A stretch of 22,874 nucleotides of DNA from Promethearchaeota archaeon (GTDB lineage: Archaea > Asgardarchaeota > Lokiarchaeia > Sigyniarchaeales > SOKP01): contig JAHLWE010000476.1 in assembly GCA_019058135.1 (NCBI GenBank), positions 1-22,874 of the forward strand, written 5' to 3'. Numbering within the stretch: the first letter of the stretch is position 1; each line of letters opens with the position of its first letter. Below the pieces are notes generated by a model. It saw only the letters and a program-made list of their open reading frames with translations, was not told the origin of the DNA and ran no database searches. The position numbers were made by a program, and so were the translations under genes. This document shows, piece after piece, positions 6,892-15,433 of this stretch.

Positions 6892-8704
6892 TAATGGATA
6901 TATATCTGCAATTAATGGTTCTTTAATTGAAATAAAAGGATTCGAAAATCAAATAAGACTTCATGATTTAATTAAAATTTCTGAACAAAACATTTTAGGC
7001 GAAGTCATTCAAATATATTCTGAATATGTAGTTGCTCAATGTTTCGAAAGTACAATAAATTTAAAATTAAAAGAAGAAGTTATTGATATTCATGAACCTT
7101 TATCTATGGAGTTAGGTCCGGGCTTATTAGCTAATATTTTTGATGGAATTCAAAGACCATTACAACAAGCTTTTAACAAATTCAAAGATGGAGGATTACA
7201 GAAAGGTCTTAAATTTCCATCCTTATCAAGAACAAAAAAATGGCATTTTGTGCCATTAAAAAAATTAAATGACGATGTAAATAGTGGAGATATAATTGGA
7301 ACAGTACAAGAAACTCCTTTAATAGAACATAGAATAATGGTGCCTCCCAATGTTTCTGGAAAATTATCTTTTATCTCAGAGGAGGGTGATTATACAATCA
7401 TTGATGGCATATATAAATTGAAAAAAGATGGTAAAGAGAAAACTTATAATATGCTTCAAAAATGGCCGATCACCAAAAGCAGACCTTATAACAGAAGAAT
7501 AAATCCTTATGAACCTCTGATTACGGGGATACGTGTTATAGATTTATTATTTCCTGTGGCAAAAGGAGGTTCTGTTGCTATTCCAGGTGGGTTTGGAACG
7601 GGTAAAACTGTAATCCAACAATCAATAGCTAAATGGTGCAATGCTGATATAATTATTTTCGTAGGTTGTGGAGAAAGAGGGAATGAAATTGCCGATGTAT
7701 TGAAACAATTTACCGAACTAATAGATTCTAAAAGTGGACGACCTCTTCTAGAACGAATAATACTTTTTGCAAATACTTCAAATATGCCTGTTTCAGCACG
7801 AGAAGCCAGTATTTTCTCAGGAGTTACAATAGCAGAATATTATAGAGATATGGGATATAATGTTGCAGTTTTAGCTGATAGTACCTCAAGATGGGCAGAA
7901 TCATTAAGAGAAATTTCGGGCTTATTGGAGGAAATGCCTGCAGAAGAGGGTTATCCTGCTTATTTACCATCAAAACTTTCCAGTTTTTATGAGCGAGCAG
8001 GTGTTGTTCAAGCTTTAGGAAAAGATAATTTAGGAAATGAAATAACTGGCTCTTTAACAATAATTGGATCAGTATCGCCTCCAGGTGGAGATTTTAGTGA
8101 ACCAGTTACAGCAACTACCAAACATTTTGTTCAAGCATTTTGGGCATTAGATGCTAGCTTAGCCTATTCAAAGCATTATCCGGCAATAAATTGGTTAAAT
8201 TCATATTCTAATTATCCCGAATATATTTCAAATTGGTGGTACGAAAGAGATATTAATTGGTCAGAAGTAGATATTGATTGGTATGAATGTCGAAAACAAA
8301 TAAATGAAATTTTATCAAAGGAAAATGATTTAAAATATATTACGCAATTAATAGGAGAAGAAAATTTACCAGAAGACCAACAGCTAGTTCTATTTATTGC
8401 AAAAATAATTAGAAATGGTTTTTTAATTCAGAATGCATTTGATGATATAGACAATTATACTGACGTAAGAAAATTATTGGGATTTATTAAAATAATTATT
8501 TTATTATACAAGGAGAGTATGGAACTTTTGGATCAAGGTTTTATAATTGAAGATTGCAGAGCTCTTAGAGAAATAAACGATATTTTAAGAATTGGTCTCT
8601 CTATACCTAATAAAGACTTTAACCAAATTGAAAAATTAAAAGAGATATTACTAAATAGAATAGAATATATGAAATTAACACGTGGAGTTCCAAGTAAAAA
8701 ATGA
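6878..8704 (+). CDS. atpA: A-type ATP synthase catalytic subunit A, first copy
   Basis: This is the catalytic subunit of the A3B3 head, hydrolysing or making ATP at the A-B interface. The 608 residues contain the N-terminal beta-barrel, the non-homologous insert typical of A/V-type A subunits (about 115-190, including SRTKKWHFVPL and EHRIMVPPNVSG), the Walker A loop GGFGTGKT (237-244), the intact GER loop GCGERGNE (263-270, catalytic Glu266 and Arg267), SNMPVSAREAS, and ADSTSRWAESLREISG with EEMPAEEGYPAYL. All catalytic residues I can identify are present, so this copy should be the active one. ATG 6878 overlaps the end of E, and its stop forms ATGA with the start of B. The C-terminal 40 residues are less typical. 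Confidence 0.96.
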   Translation: MIESNNGYISAINGSLIEIKGFENQIRLHDLIKISEQNILGEVIQIYSEYVVAQCFESTINLKLKEEVIDIHEPLSMELGPGLLANIFDGIQRPLQQAFNKFKDGGLQKGLKFPSLSRTKKWHFVPLKKLNDDVNSGDIIGTVQETPLIEHRIMVPPNVSGKLSFISEEGDYTIIDGIYKLKKDGKEKTYNMLQKWPITKSRPYNRRINPYEPLITGIRVIDLLFPVAKGGSVAIPGGFGTGKTVIQQSIAKWCNADIIIFVGCGERGNEIADVLKQFTELIDSKSGRPLLERIILFANTSNMPVSAREASIFSGVTIAEYYRDMGYNVAVLADSTSRWAESLREISGLLEEMPAEEGYPAYLPSKLSSFYERAGVVQALGKDNLGNEITGSLTIIGSVSPPGGDFSEPVTATTKHFVQAFWALDASLAYSKHYPAINWLNSYSNYPEYISNWWYERDINWSEVDIDWYECRKQINEILSKENDLKYITQLIGEENLPEDQQLVLFIAKIIRNGFLIQNAFDDIDNYTDVRKLLGFIKIIILLYKESMELLDQGFIIEDCRALREINDILRIGLSIPNKDFNQIEKLKEILLNRIEYMKLTRGVPSKK

Positions 8705-10092
8705 GTATATCATATAAAAAGATAAAACAAATAGTAGGACCCCTTTTATTCTTACAGAACGAACACGATGTTAAATATGGGGAAATAGTGAAAATTCGAA
8801 CAGATGATAGTAAAGAGCGTACTGGTCAAGTCGTTAAAATTAGTGAAAATTTAATTGTTATTGAAGTCTTTGAAGAGACAAGTGGATTATCTTCAGAAAA
8901 TGCTGAAATTATTTTTACTGGTGATTCTTTCAGAATAAAAATATCTAAAGACATGATTGGACGAACATTTAATTCATTGGGAAAACCGATTGATATTAAA
9001 ACAAAAAAGGAATTGGAATCTGATATTTTAGCAGATGTTGAGCGTGAAATTGATGGAATCCCTATTAATCCTTTTGCTAGAGAGTATCCTTCAGAAGTTA
9101 TACAGACTGGAGTATCTGTAATAGATGGTTTATTTACATTAATAAGAGGTCAGAAACTTCCCATTTTTAGTGGACAAGGATTGCCACATAATAAGTTGGC
9201 AGCTCAAATCGTAACTCAAGCAAAAGTTTTAACAGGAGAACCATTTTTAATAATTTTTTGTGGGATTGGTATTATTCAAGATGATGCAATTTATTTTTTA
9301 AATCGCTTTCAAGAAAGTGGAAATATTCAAAACATTATCTCATTTATTAATTTTGCTGAAGATCCTATTATGGAAAGATTAATTATTCCAAGAGTTGCAT
9401 TAACGACAGCAGAATATTTTGCTTTTGAAAAAGAGATGCAAGTTCTTGTCATTTTAATTGATATGACGAATTATGCCGAAGCTTTAAGAGAATTAAGTTC
9501 TGCTAAAGAAGAGATCCCGAGTAGAAAAGGCTATCCAGGGTATTTATATTCAGATTTTGCTTCCATTTATGAAAGAACAGGAAAAATAAAGGGTAAGAAG
9601 GGTTCAATTACACAAATCCCAATTTTGACAATGCCAAATGATGACATTACACATCCAATTCCTGATACTTCAGCATATATTACTGAAGGACAATTAGTTC
9701 TTAGTCGAAATTTGCATAAAAAAAATATATATCCTCCATTAGATGTATTAGCTTCTATATCACGACTTATGAAAGACGCTATTGGTAAAGAAAATACACG
9801 CGAAGATCATGCCGATATTAGCTCTCAATTATTAGCTTCTTACTCCAGTGCCCTTGAAGTAAAAGACCTTATTTCAATCGTAGGAGAAGAAGGGTTGAGC
9901 TTAAATCAAAAAGCTACATTAAGATTTGGAGATGATTTTGAGAAAAAATTCCTAAATCAAGGATTAGGTGAAAATCGCAATTTTTCAAAAACATTAACTC
10001 TTGCATGGGAGGTCTTATCTAATTTAGAAAAAAATCAATTATTTAGAATTCATAAGAAATTTATAGATAAATATTATCCAGAATTGGTGTGA
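8701..10092 (+). CDS. atpB: A-type ATP synthase subunit B (non-catalytic/regulatory head subunit)
   Basis: Subunit B alternates with A in the head and supplies the arginine finger to the catalytic site. Of 463 residues, the N-terminal beta-barrel begins YKKIKQIVGPLLFL. The degenerate nucleotide loop is FSGQGLPHNKLAAQI (156-170), as expected for B rather than A. EEIPSRKGYPGYLYSDFASIYERTG follows, and Arg355 in ASISRLM is the equivalent of the arginine finger. The end DKYYPEL is the natural family C-terminus. ATG 8701 overlaps the A stop. The stop TGA (10090-10092) lies in the same frame as, and directly upstream of, the subunit D coding sequence. Identity is secure. Confidence 0.96.
   Translation: MSISYKKIKQIVGPLLFLQNEHDVKYGEIVKIRTDDSKERTGQVVKISENLIVIEVFEETSGLSSENAEIIFTGDSFRIKISKDMIGRTFNSLGKPIDIKTKKELESDILADVEREIDGIPINPFAREYPSEVIQTGVSVIDGLFTLIRGQKLPIFSGQGLPHNKLAAQIVTQAKVLTGEPFLIIFCGIGIIQDDAIYFLNRFQESGNIQNIISFINFAEDPIMERLIIPRVALTTAEYFAFEKEMQVLVILIDMTNYAEALRELSSAKEEIPSRKGYPGYLYSDFASIYERTGKIKGKKGSITQIPILTMPNDDITHPIPDTSAYITEGQLVLSRNLHKKNIYPPLDVLASISRLMKDAIGKENTREDHADISSQLLASYSSALEVKDLISIVGEEGLSLNQKATLRFGDDFEKKFLNQGLGENRNFSKTLTLAWEVLSNLEKNQLFRIHKKFIDKYYPELV
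10086..10089 (+). promoter_or_regulatory. Ribosome binding site-like GGTG before subunit D
   Basis: GGTG in the last codons of B lies six bases before ATT 10096, the proposed start of D. The same GGTG core precedes the proposed ATT start of E with seven bases between. Confidence 0.45.
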
Positions 10093-10095
10093 ATC

Positions 10096-10731
10096 ATTAG
10101 TTTCAGAGAAATAAAGCCTACAAAAACAAATTTAATTAATTTGAAAAAAAAATTAATTTTTGCCATTAAAGGTGAAAATTTTTTAGAATATAAACGAGAA
10201 CAACTGATTGTACAAATTAAACAGTTTTGGTCAGAATATAAATTATATAAAAATAAATTTTTAGATTTATACAAAAATGCGCTATATAAATTATATCAAA
10301 CTTATAAAGAAATGGGAAAAATACAAGTTAATTTAATAAGTAAAATAAGTAGAATTCAACACAAACCATTAATTAAAATAAAATACAAAAAAAGTTTTGG
10401 AATAATTGTACCTGACATAAAATATAAAATAATACAAGAAGGGCATCTCCCTGCATATTCATTTGAACATACAAGTCACAATTGTGATGACTTGATAATT
10501 ATTTTAAAAGAACTTTTTGAAACCATGATCCAATTTGCAGAAAGAGAAGATTTAATGTTAAAGGTTGCTTTGAATTTTAAAAAAATAAATCGTAGGATAA
10601 ATGGTTTAAAAAAAAAGATAATACCTGAATTGGAATTAGATATTAAGAAAATCAATGCGATTTTGGAAGAAATTGAAAGAGAAAATTTCGTTAGATTAAA
10701 AAAAACAAAAGACTTGATTATCCAAAAATAA
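10096..10731 (+). CDS. atpD: A-type ATP synthase subunit D (central shaft), probable AUU start
   Basis: Subunit D is the coiled-coil shaft that rotates in the A3B3 head. The first standard start, TTG 10141, would remove the most conserved part of the family. Upstream in frame the sequence reads FREIKPTKTNLINLKKKL and continues IFAIKGENFLEYKREQLI, an excellent match to the D N-terminus (V.PTRxxLLxLKKRLxLAxxGhxLLKxKRDxLI). The frame is closed by the B stop at 10090-10092, and between the two only ATC 10093, ATT 10096 and ATA 10111 could initiate. ATT 10096 lies six bases after GGTG and gives 211 residues, the usual length. The C-terminal half returns as the second shaft helix (about 150-205). 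That the protein begins upstream of 10141 is nearly certain; the exact codon is inferred. Confidence 0.88.
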   Translation: MSFREIKPTKTNLINLKKKLIFAIKGENFLEYKREQLIVQIKQFWSEYKLYKNKFLDLYKNALYKLYQTYKEMGKIQVNLISKISRIQHKPLIKIKYKKSFGIIVPDIKYKIIQEGHLPAYSFEHTSHNCDDLIIILKELFETMIQFAEREDLMLKVALNFKKINRRINGLKKKIIPELELDIKKINAILEEIERENFVRLKKTKDLIIQK

Positions 10732-10746
10732 GAAAATATCTAGAGT

Positions 10747-12648
10747 TTGAGTCAAATGAAGAATAAAAATGAGATGAGTTTAGTAAAAGTAACTATAAAT
10801 AACAATTATAAAGATAGTATCTTAAATCATCTTTCTAAAAAAAATATTATTTATATAAAACCAAAAGAAAAACCAAAAGTAAAAGAAAAATCAGAAGAAA
10901 ACCCGCTATTAGAGAAAATCATTATATTAAGACAAAATATAGAAACATTATTTAGAAATCTTAAAATTAATAGATATGATTTTATTAATCTAGAATTTGA
11001 TGAAAGCGAAAGAATTCCCTTTGAAGTAAAGGATTTACACGAATTAATAAATTTAACTCATGAAGAAATAAATTTTTACACTAATCGTTTTAATGAATTG
11101 GAAAGATATATTGCTAAAGCAAAAATTGAATTGGAAAATTTAAATATTATAAAAAGTAGCTATGAATTTTTAGATAATTTCAATTTAATGCGAGAGAGTC
11201 CAACTTATTTTAAACAATTGAAATTTAAAGTTTATACTACTTTCTCAAAAAATATAACTAATTTAAAAACTCTTTTTGAATTCTCTGAATTTCCAAATCT
11301 ATATCAGACATATCAAATATCTGATGACAGAATAGTTTTTTATATTATATATCCTAAAGAAAGAGAAAATGAGTTAATAGAAAGAATTAATATTATCTAT
11401 GCAGAAGAAGTACCAATTCTTAGAAGATATTTAACTTCTGAAGGAATTAACTTTAATAGAATTAATAGAGAAATTGATCTAATTGAAAATAATTTATCTA
11501 AATACCAAAAGGAATTAGAGAGGATAAGAGATGAGAATCTTCTAAAATTTGCAGCTATTGATGAAGTAGTTCAAAATTTAGAAAAATATAATTGGGCTGA
11601 ACGACAATTTGAACAAATATCATCTGAACGTTTAAAAATAAAATTTTTTGTTCTTAAAAATAGAAAAAAAGAAGTAATAGATGAGATTCTAAAAAATTTT
11701 AAAGAAAAAACAATAGTTGATTCAATAAATATATCTAAAAAATATCCTGTTTTAGAAACAGATAAATTTGAAAACATTGTTGAGGAAAAAAAAGCTAAAG
11801 GAAAAAAAGAAATTAAAAAAGAAAAATCTGAAATTGAAAAAAAAGAAAATGATTTAAGAGCTCAAACTCCAACGATAATGAGAAATGTATTTTTTGTAAG
11901 GCCTTTCGAAACCATAACAAAAATGTATGGCACTCCTTCTTACTATGAAATTGACCCAACCCCCTTTATTGCGTTGACATTCCCCATTTTATTTGGTTTA
12001 ATGTTTGGGGATATAGGGCATGGAATATGTTTAATAATTGCAGGATTAATTGGTACCATAAAATTTAGAGAAAAAAAAGGAAGTGATTTATATAATTTAT
12101 GTTGGATTATTTTCTATTGCGGCTGGGGTTCTATTTTAGGAGGGGCATTATATGGAGAATTTTTTGGAATGCATGATGTAGAAATATTTGGATATATATT
12201 ATTACATTTGGAGCCTATTACAATTCCAATTCTTAACATTACCCTTTATAATCCCTTGGATAATATTATGACTACCTTTAAATTTGCAGTATTAATTGGA
12301 GTTTTCCATATTAATTTGGGCTGGTTTATACAAGCATTAAATTATTGGAAGCAAGATCGCAAATATCTTGCTTTTTCAGATTCTTTCATTAAAATATCAT
12401 TATTGACTGGAGGTACAATTTTAATTTTTGTATTTGGGTTTAAAATTGATATATGGTTTGAATACCCTTATCCGATTTTATTGCCATTGGTACCGGGGTT
12501 ATTATTAATATCCTTAAAACCTCTCGGAAAAGTATTTCGTGTATCTTTTTTAAAAGAAGAATCATATGGAGGATTAATTGGTGAAGGTTCAATTGAAACA
12601 TTTGAAACTTTATTATCTGTTATAAGTAATGCCGCGTCTTATATATGA
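10747..12648 (+). CDS. atpI: A-type ATP synthase subunit I (stator, V-type a homolog), part before in-frame UGA
   Basis: Subunit I is the membrane stator that forms the ion half-channels against the K ring. The first 400 or so residues are the cytosolic arm: coiled coils and a Lys/Glu linker near 350-380. The membrane domain begins with the family hallmark PTIMRNVFFVRPFE, MYGTPSYYEIDPTPF and TFPILFGLMFGDIGHG, followed by hydrophobic helices. The frame stops at TGA 12646-12648 immediately after ETLLSVISNAASYI, in the middle of the most conserved helix, and resumes without any shift downstream. The stop replaces the essential Arg of SYxRLxALxLAH. Starts at TTG 10747, ATG 10756 or ATG 10774 are possible; ATG 10756 is preferred by family comparison. 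As read, the product lacks the last helices and cannot be a normal stator. Confidence 0.88.
   Translation: MSQMKNKNEMSLVKVTINNNYKDSILNHLSKKNIIYIKPKEKPKVKEKSEENPLLEKIIILRQNIETLFRNLKINRYDFINLEFDESERIPFEVKDLHELINLTHEEINFYTNRFNELERYIAKAKIELENLNIIKSSYEFLDNFNLMRESPTYFKQLKFKVYTTFSKNITNLKTLFEFSEFPNLYQTYQISDDRIVFYIIYPKERENELIERINIIYAEEVPILRRYLTSEGINFNRINREIDLIENNLSKYQKELERIRDENLLKFAAIDEVVQNLEKYNWAERQFEQISSERLKIKFFVLKNRKKEVIDEILKNFKEKTIVDSINISKKYPVLETDKFENIVEEKKAKGKKEIKKEKSEIEKKENDLRAQTPTIMRNVFFVRPFETITKMYGTPSYYEIDPTPFIALTFPILFGLMFGDIGHGICLIIAGLIGTIKFREKKGSDLYNLCWIIFYCGWGSILGGALYGEFFGMHDVEIFGYILLHLEPITIPILNITLYNPLDNIMTTFKFAVLIGVFHINLGWFIQALNYWKQDRKYLAFSDSFIKISLLTGGTILIFVFGFKIDIWFEYPYPILLPLVPGLLLISLKPLGKVFRVSFLKEESYGGLIGEGSIETFETLLSVISNAASYI
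12646..12648 (+). other. In-frame UGA at the essential arginine codon of subunit I
   Basis: The codons are TCT TAT ATA TGA TTA TTA GCC TTA GCA TTG GCG CAT, giving SYI-stop-LLALALAH. In V/A-type subunit a/I this position is the invariant Arg (yeast Vph1 Arg735) needed for ion translocation. One base change from AGA or CGA would produce it. UGA serves as an ordinary stop in several other genes here (H, A, B, iorB, the zinc-ribbon gene). The cause may be a sequence error, a nonsense mutation or a recoded codon. Confidence 0.85.
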
Positions 12649-13035
12649 TTATTAGCCTTAGCATTGGCGCATATCTCTTTAATGCTTGCTATTAAAGCAA
12701 TGGTTGATTTAATTGTAGGAGAAGGATTTTTAATTATAAGCCTCCAATTAGTTGGATTAATCTTTGGAAATATAGTAGTTATTTTACTAGAAGGGTTACT
12801 TGTCTTTTTAAACGCTTTGCGGCTTCATTTTTACGAATTCTTTTTTAAATTCTTTCAAGGATCGGGAACTGAATTTATTCCTTTCCATTTAAACAGTGAA
12901 TATTCAATTATCAATTTTAAAATGGATATTGAAAGAGATGTAATCACTGTAGATATAGAAAGAGAGATTGAAACAAAGAAAACTTTAGAAAAAATAAATA
13001 AGGCTAAAAAATATATCTCAAAAAAATATTTATAG
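12649..13035 (+). CDS. atpI: A-type ATP synthase subunit I, C-terminal part after in-frame UGA
   Basis: This is the same reading frame as the upstream part, resuming directly after the UGA. It begins LLALALAHISLMLAIKAMV, continues with two hydrophobic segments, and contains LEGLLVFLNALRLHFYEFFFKF, the highly conserved last helix of subunit a/I with its second functional Arg (equivalent of yeast Arg799), then GSGTEFIPF. The C-terminus is a charged tail of about 45 residues. If translated on its own the only early standard start is TTG 12664, which would begin inside a transmembrane helix and still lack the key Arg. No ribosome binding site precedes it. It is best read as the second piece of one 762-codon gene (10747-13035), preserved because it is either decoded through or broken very recently. 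Confidence 0.85.
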   Translation, partial: LLALALAHISLMLAIKAMVDLIVGEGFLIISLQLVGLIFGNIVVILLEGLLVFLNALRLHFYEFFFKFFQGSGTEFIPFHLNSEYSIINFKMDIERDVITVDIEREIETKKTLEKINKAKKYISKKYL

Positions 13036-13061
13036 ATTTAATCTTCACCCATTTAAGGAAT

Positions 13062-13508
13062 ATGATTGATCAAGATATAGAAAAAAAAAAATCTAAAAAA
13101 GGTATTATACTTAGACTATTTTTTTTAATTGTTAATTTATTAATAGTGTTTTTCTTGTATAATCTCTTAAATGAATTTGGCATAAATCCCTTTATAATTG
13201 GCTTAATACTTATTTTTGTATTTTTAGTATTTGCTGGACCTTTATTAAGTGGAAAAAGTAAATCTCTTTATTCAAGAATGTTTCCTGATAAAAAAAAGAA
13301 GGCAAGAGAAAAATTTCAAAGAAAACGAGAAGAATATGAAAAAAAAGATGAGATGAGACAATTTAAATTAAAACATATTAACCAAATTAATTTGGATTTT
13401 GAATATCGCAAGCCAATTATTCATAAATGTGAGTATTGTGGTATGATAATTACGCAATTTGCAAAAAAATGCCCTATCTGTGGTAAAAAGACAGATTATT
13501 ATGAATGA
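13062..13508 (+). CDS. Two-helix membrane protein with C-terminal zinc ribbon, ATPase-operon associated
   Basis: I do not recognise a named family. The 148 residues comprise a basic start, two adjacent membrane helices (about 17-36 and 42-62), a strongly basic, probably coiled-coil linker (about 65-115, rich in Lys/Arg/Glu) and a C-terminal zinc ribbon with Cys123-x2-Cys126 and Cys137-x2-Cys140. Both helices are separated by only a few residues, so the basic and Cys-rich parts should face the cytosol. ATG 13062 follows AAGGA at good spacing. It sits 26 bp after subunit I and 32 bp before the second A subunit in the same direction, so it is probably co-transcribed with the ATPase and could be an assembly or regulatory factor, but that is inference from position. 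Confidence 0.75.
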   Translation: MIDQDIEKKKSKKGIILRLFFLIVNLLIVFFLYNLLNEFGINPFIIGLILIFVFLVFAGPLLSGKSKSLYSRMFPDKKKKAREKFQRKREEYEKKDEMRQFKLKHINQINLDFEYRKPIIHKCEYCGMIITQFAKKCPICGKKTDYYE

Positions 13509-13540
13509 CAATATCCATAATATAAAGATATGTAAAAAAA

Positions 13541-15334
13541 ATGACTGAATCTGAATATGGATACATTTCCGCAATTAATGGAACATTGATCGAAATAAAA
13601 GGATTAGAGGATAAAATACGACTTCATGATTTAATTAAAGTTTCTGAGCATAATATTTTAGGTGAAGTCATTCAAAAATTTTCTGACCATGTAGTTGCTC
13701 AATGTTTCGAAAGTACCATAAATTTAAAATTAAAGATAGAAGTTATCGACATTAATGAGCCTTTATCTATGGAGTTAGCTCCTGGTTTATTAGCAAAAGT
13801 TTTTGATGGAATTCAAAGGCCATTACAAAAAACTTTTAACAAATTCAAAGATGGAGGATTAAAAAGAGGCCTTAAATTTCCATCCTTATCAAGAACAAAA
13901 AAATGGCATTTTGTACCGTTAAAAAAATTCAATGACAGTGTAATTAGCGGAGATATAATTGGTTCAGTACAAGAAACTCATTTAATAGAACATAGAATAA
14001 TGGTGCCCCCTAATATCTCTGGAATTTTGTCTTTTATAGCTGAGGAGGGTGAATATACGATCACTGATGAGATATATAAATTGAAAAAAGATAGTAAAGA
14101 GAAAACTTATAATATGCTTCAAAAATGGCCTATTACAAGGAACAGACCTTATAAAGAGAGAATAGATCCCTATGAACCACTGATTACTGGGATTCGTGTA
14201 ATTGATTTACTATTTCCTGTGGCAAAAGGAGGTTCTGTCGCTATTCCAGGTGGGTTTGGAACTGGTAAAACTATAATTCAACAATCAATAGCCAAATGGT
14301 GCAATGCTGATATAATTATTTATATTGGTTGTGGAGAGCCAGGGAATGAAATTGCTGATATTTTAAAACAATTTACTGAATTAATCGATCCAAAAACCGG
14401 ACAACAATTATTTGAACATATCATTCTTATTGCAAATACTTCAAATATGCCTGTTTCAGCACGAGAAGCCAGTCTTTTTTCAGGAGTTACAATAGCAGAA
14501 TATTATAGAGATATGGGATATGATGTTGCAGTTTTAGCTGATAGCACTTCAAGATGGGCAGAATCTTTAAGAGAAATTTCGGGTTTATTAGAAGAAATGC
14601 CTGCAGAGGAGGGTTATCCTGCTTATTTACCATCAAAACTTTCCAGCTTTTATGAACGAGCAGGTGTTGTAAAAGTTTTAGGGAAAAGATATTTAGGAGA
14701 TGAAATAACTGGTTCTTTAACAATAATTGGAACTATATCCCCTCCAGGTGGAGATTTTAGTGAACCAGTCACCGCAACTACTAAACGTGTTGTTCAAACG
14801 TTTTGGGCATTAGATGCTAAATTAGCTTACTTAAAGCACTACCCTGCTATAAATTGGCTAAATTCATATTCAAATTATCCAGAATATATCAAAAATTGGT
14901 GGAATCAGAATGATATTAATTGGTCAGAAATAGATATTGATTGGTATGAATGTCGAAAACAAGTAAATGAGATTTTATCTAAGGAAAATGATTTAAAATA
15001 TATTACTCAATTATTAGGAGTAAAAAATTTACCTGAAGATCAACGACTAGATCTATTTATTGCAAAAATAATTAAAAATGGTTTTCTTAACCAGAGTGCA
15101 TTTGATAAGATTGATAATTTTACTGATTTTAAAAAATTAATGGCATATATTAAGATTATTCTTTTATTATATAAGGAGGGAAAAGATCTTATAGAACAAG
15201 GTTTTATAATTGAAGAAAAAATTGAAGAAGAGATCGTAAATGATATTTTAAGAATTGGTCATTCTATTTCTAATGAAGATATTTACCAAATTGAAAAAAT
15301 AAAAAATAAATTACTTAAAATTACAAAACTTTAA
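13541..15334 (+). CDS. Second copy of A-type ATP synthase subunit A with altered GER loop (GEP)
   Basis: This is a tandem-region paralog of the A subunit at 6878-8704; 47 of the first 60 residues are identical and the core differs little. Walker A GGFGTGKT (237-244), SNMPVSAREAS, ADSTSRWAESLREISG and EEMPAEEGYPAYL are intact. The clearest difference is in the catalytic loop: GCGEPGNE instead of GCGERGNE, so Arg267 has become Pro while catalytic Glu266 remains. That Arg contacts the gamma-phosphate in A/V-type catalytic subunits, so this copy may bind nucleotide but turn over poorly. At 597 residues it is full length, and its C-terminal 45 residues diverge from copy 1. There is no accompanying second B subunit. 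It is the last gene of the operon, after the zinc-ribbon gene. A regulatory or alternative head subunit is possible. Confidence 0.93.
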   Translation: MTESEYGYISAINGTLIEIKGLEDKIRLHDLIKVSEHNILGEVIQKFSDHVVAQCFESTINLKLKIEVIDINEPLSMELAPGLLAKVFDGIQRPLQKTFNKFKDGGLKRGLKFPSLSRTKKWHFVPLKKFNDSVISGDIIGSVQETHLIEHRIMVPPNISGILSFIAEEGEYTITDEIYKLKKDSKEKTYNMLQKWPITRNRPYKERIDPYEPLITGIRVIDLLFPVAKGGSVAIPGGFGTGKTIIQQSIAKWCNADIIIYIGCGEPGNEIADILKQFTELIDPKTGQQLFEHIILIANTSNMPVSAREASLFSGVTIAEYYRDMGYDVAVLADSTSRWAESLREISGLLEEMPAEEGYPAYLPSKLSSFYERAGVVKVLGKRYLGDEITGSLTIIGTISPPGGDFSEPVTATTKRVVQTFWALDAKLAYLKHYPAINWLNSYSNYPEYIKNWWNQNDINWSEIDIDWYECRKQVNEILSKENDLKYITQLLGVKNLPEDQRLDLFIAKIIKNGFLNQSAFDKIDNFTDFKKLMAYIKIILLLYKEGKDLIEQGFIIEEKIEEEIVNDILRIGHSISNEDIYQIEKIKNKLLKITKL

Positions 15335-15433
15335 TATTAATCTCTCTAATTCTTAAAAAAAAATAAACGTAATTGATAAAAAGTTATAATCTAAAGTGTT
15401 AATTGACACAATTTAGCTCTGGAAATTTTAATA

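Noticed and set aside
7824..8060. Minus-strand frame opposite the A subunit, with a near copy at 14487-14723
   Set aside because: The two resemble each other only because the A genes on the other strand are duplicated; both are antisense shadows.
12645..12695. ATG overlapping the subunit I stop (ATGA) as a restart for the C-terminal part
   Set aside because: That ATG is in another frame and hits a stop after 16 codons, so it cannot produce the C-terminal part of subunit I.
13541..15334. Second A subunit as an assembly duplication artefact
   Set aside because: The copies differ at many scattered codons, including 13 of the first 60 residues, and have different C-termini, so this is a true paralog.
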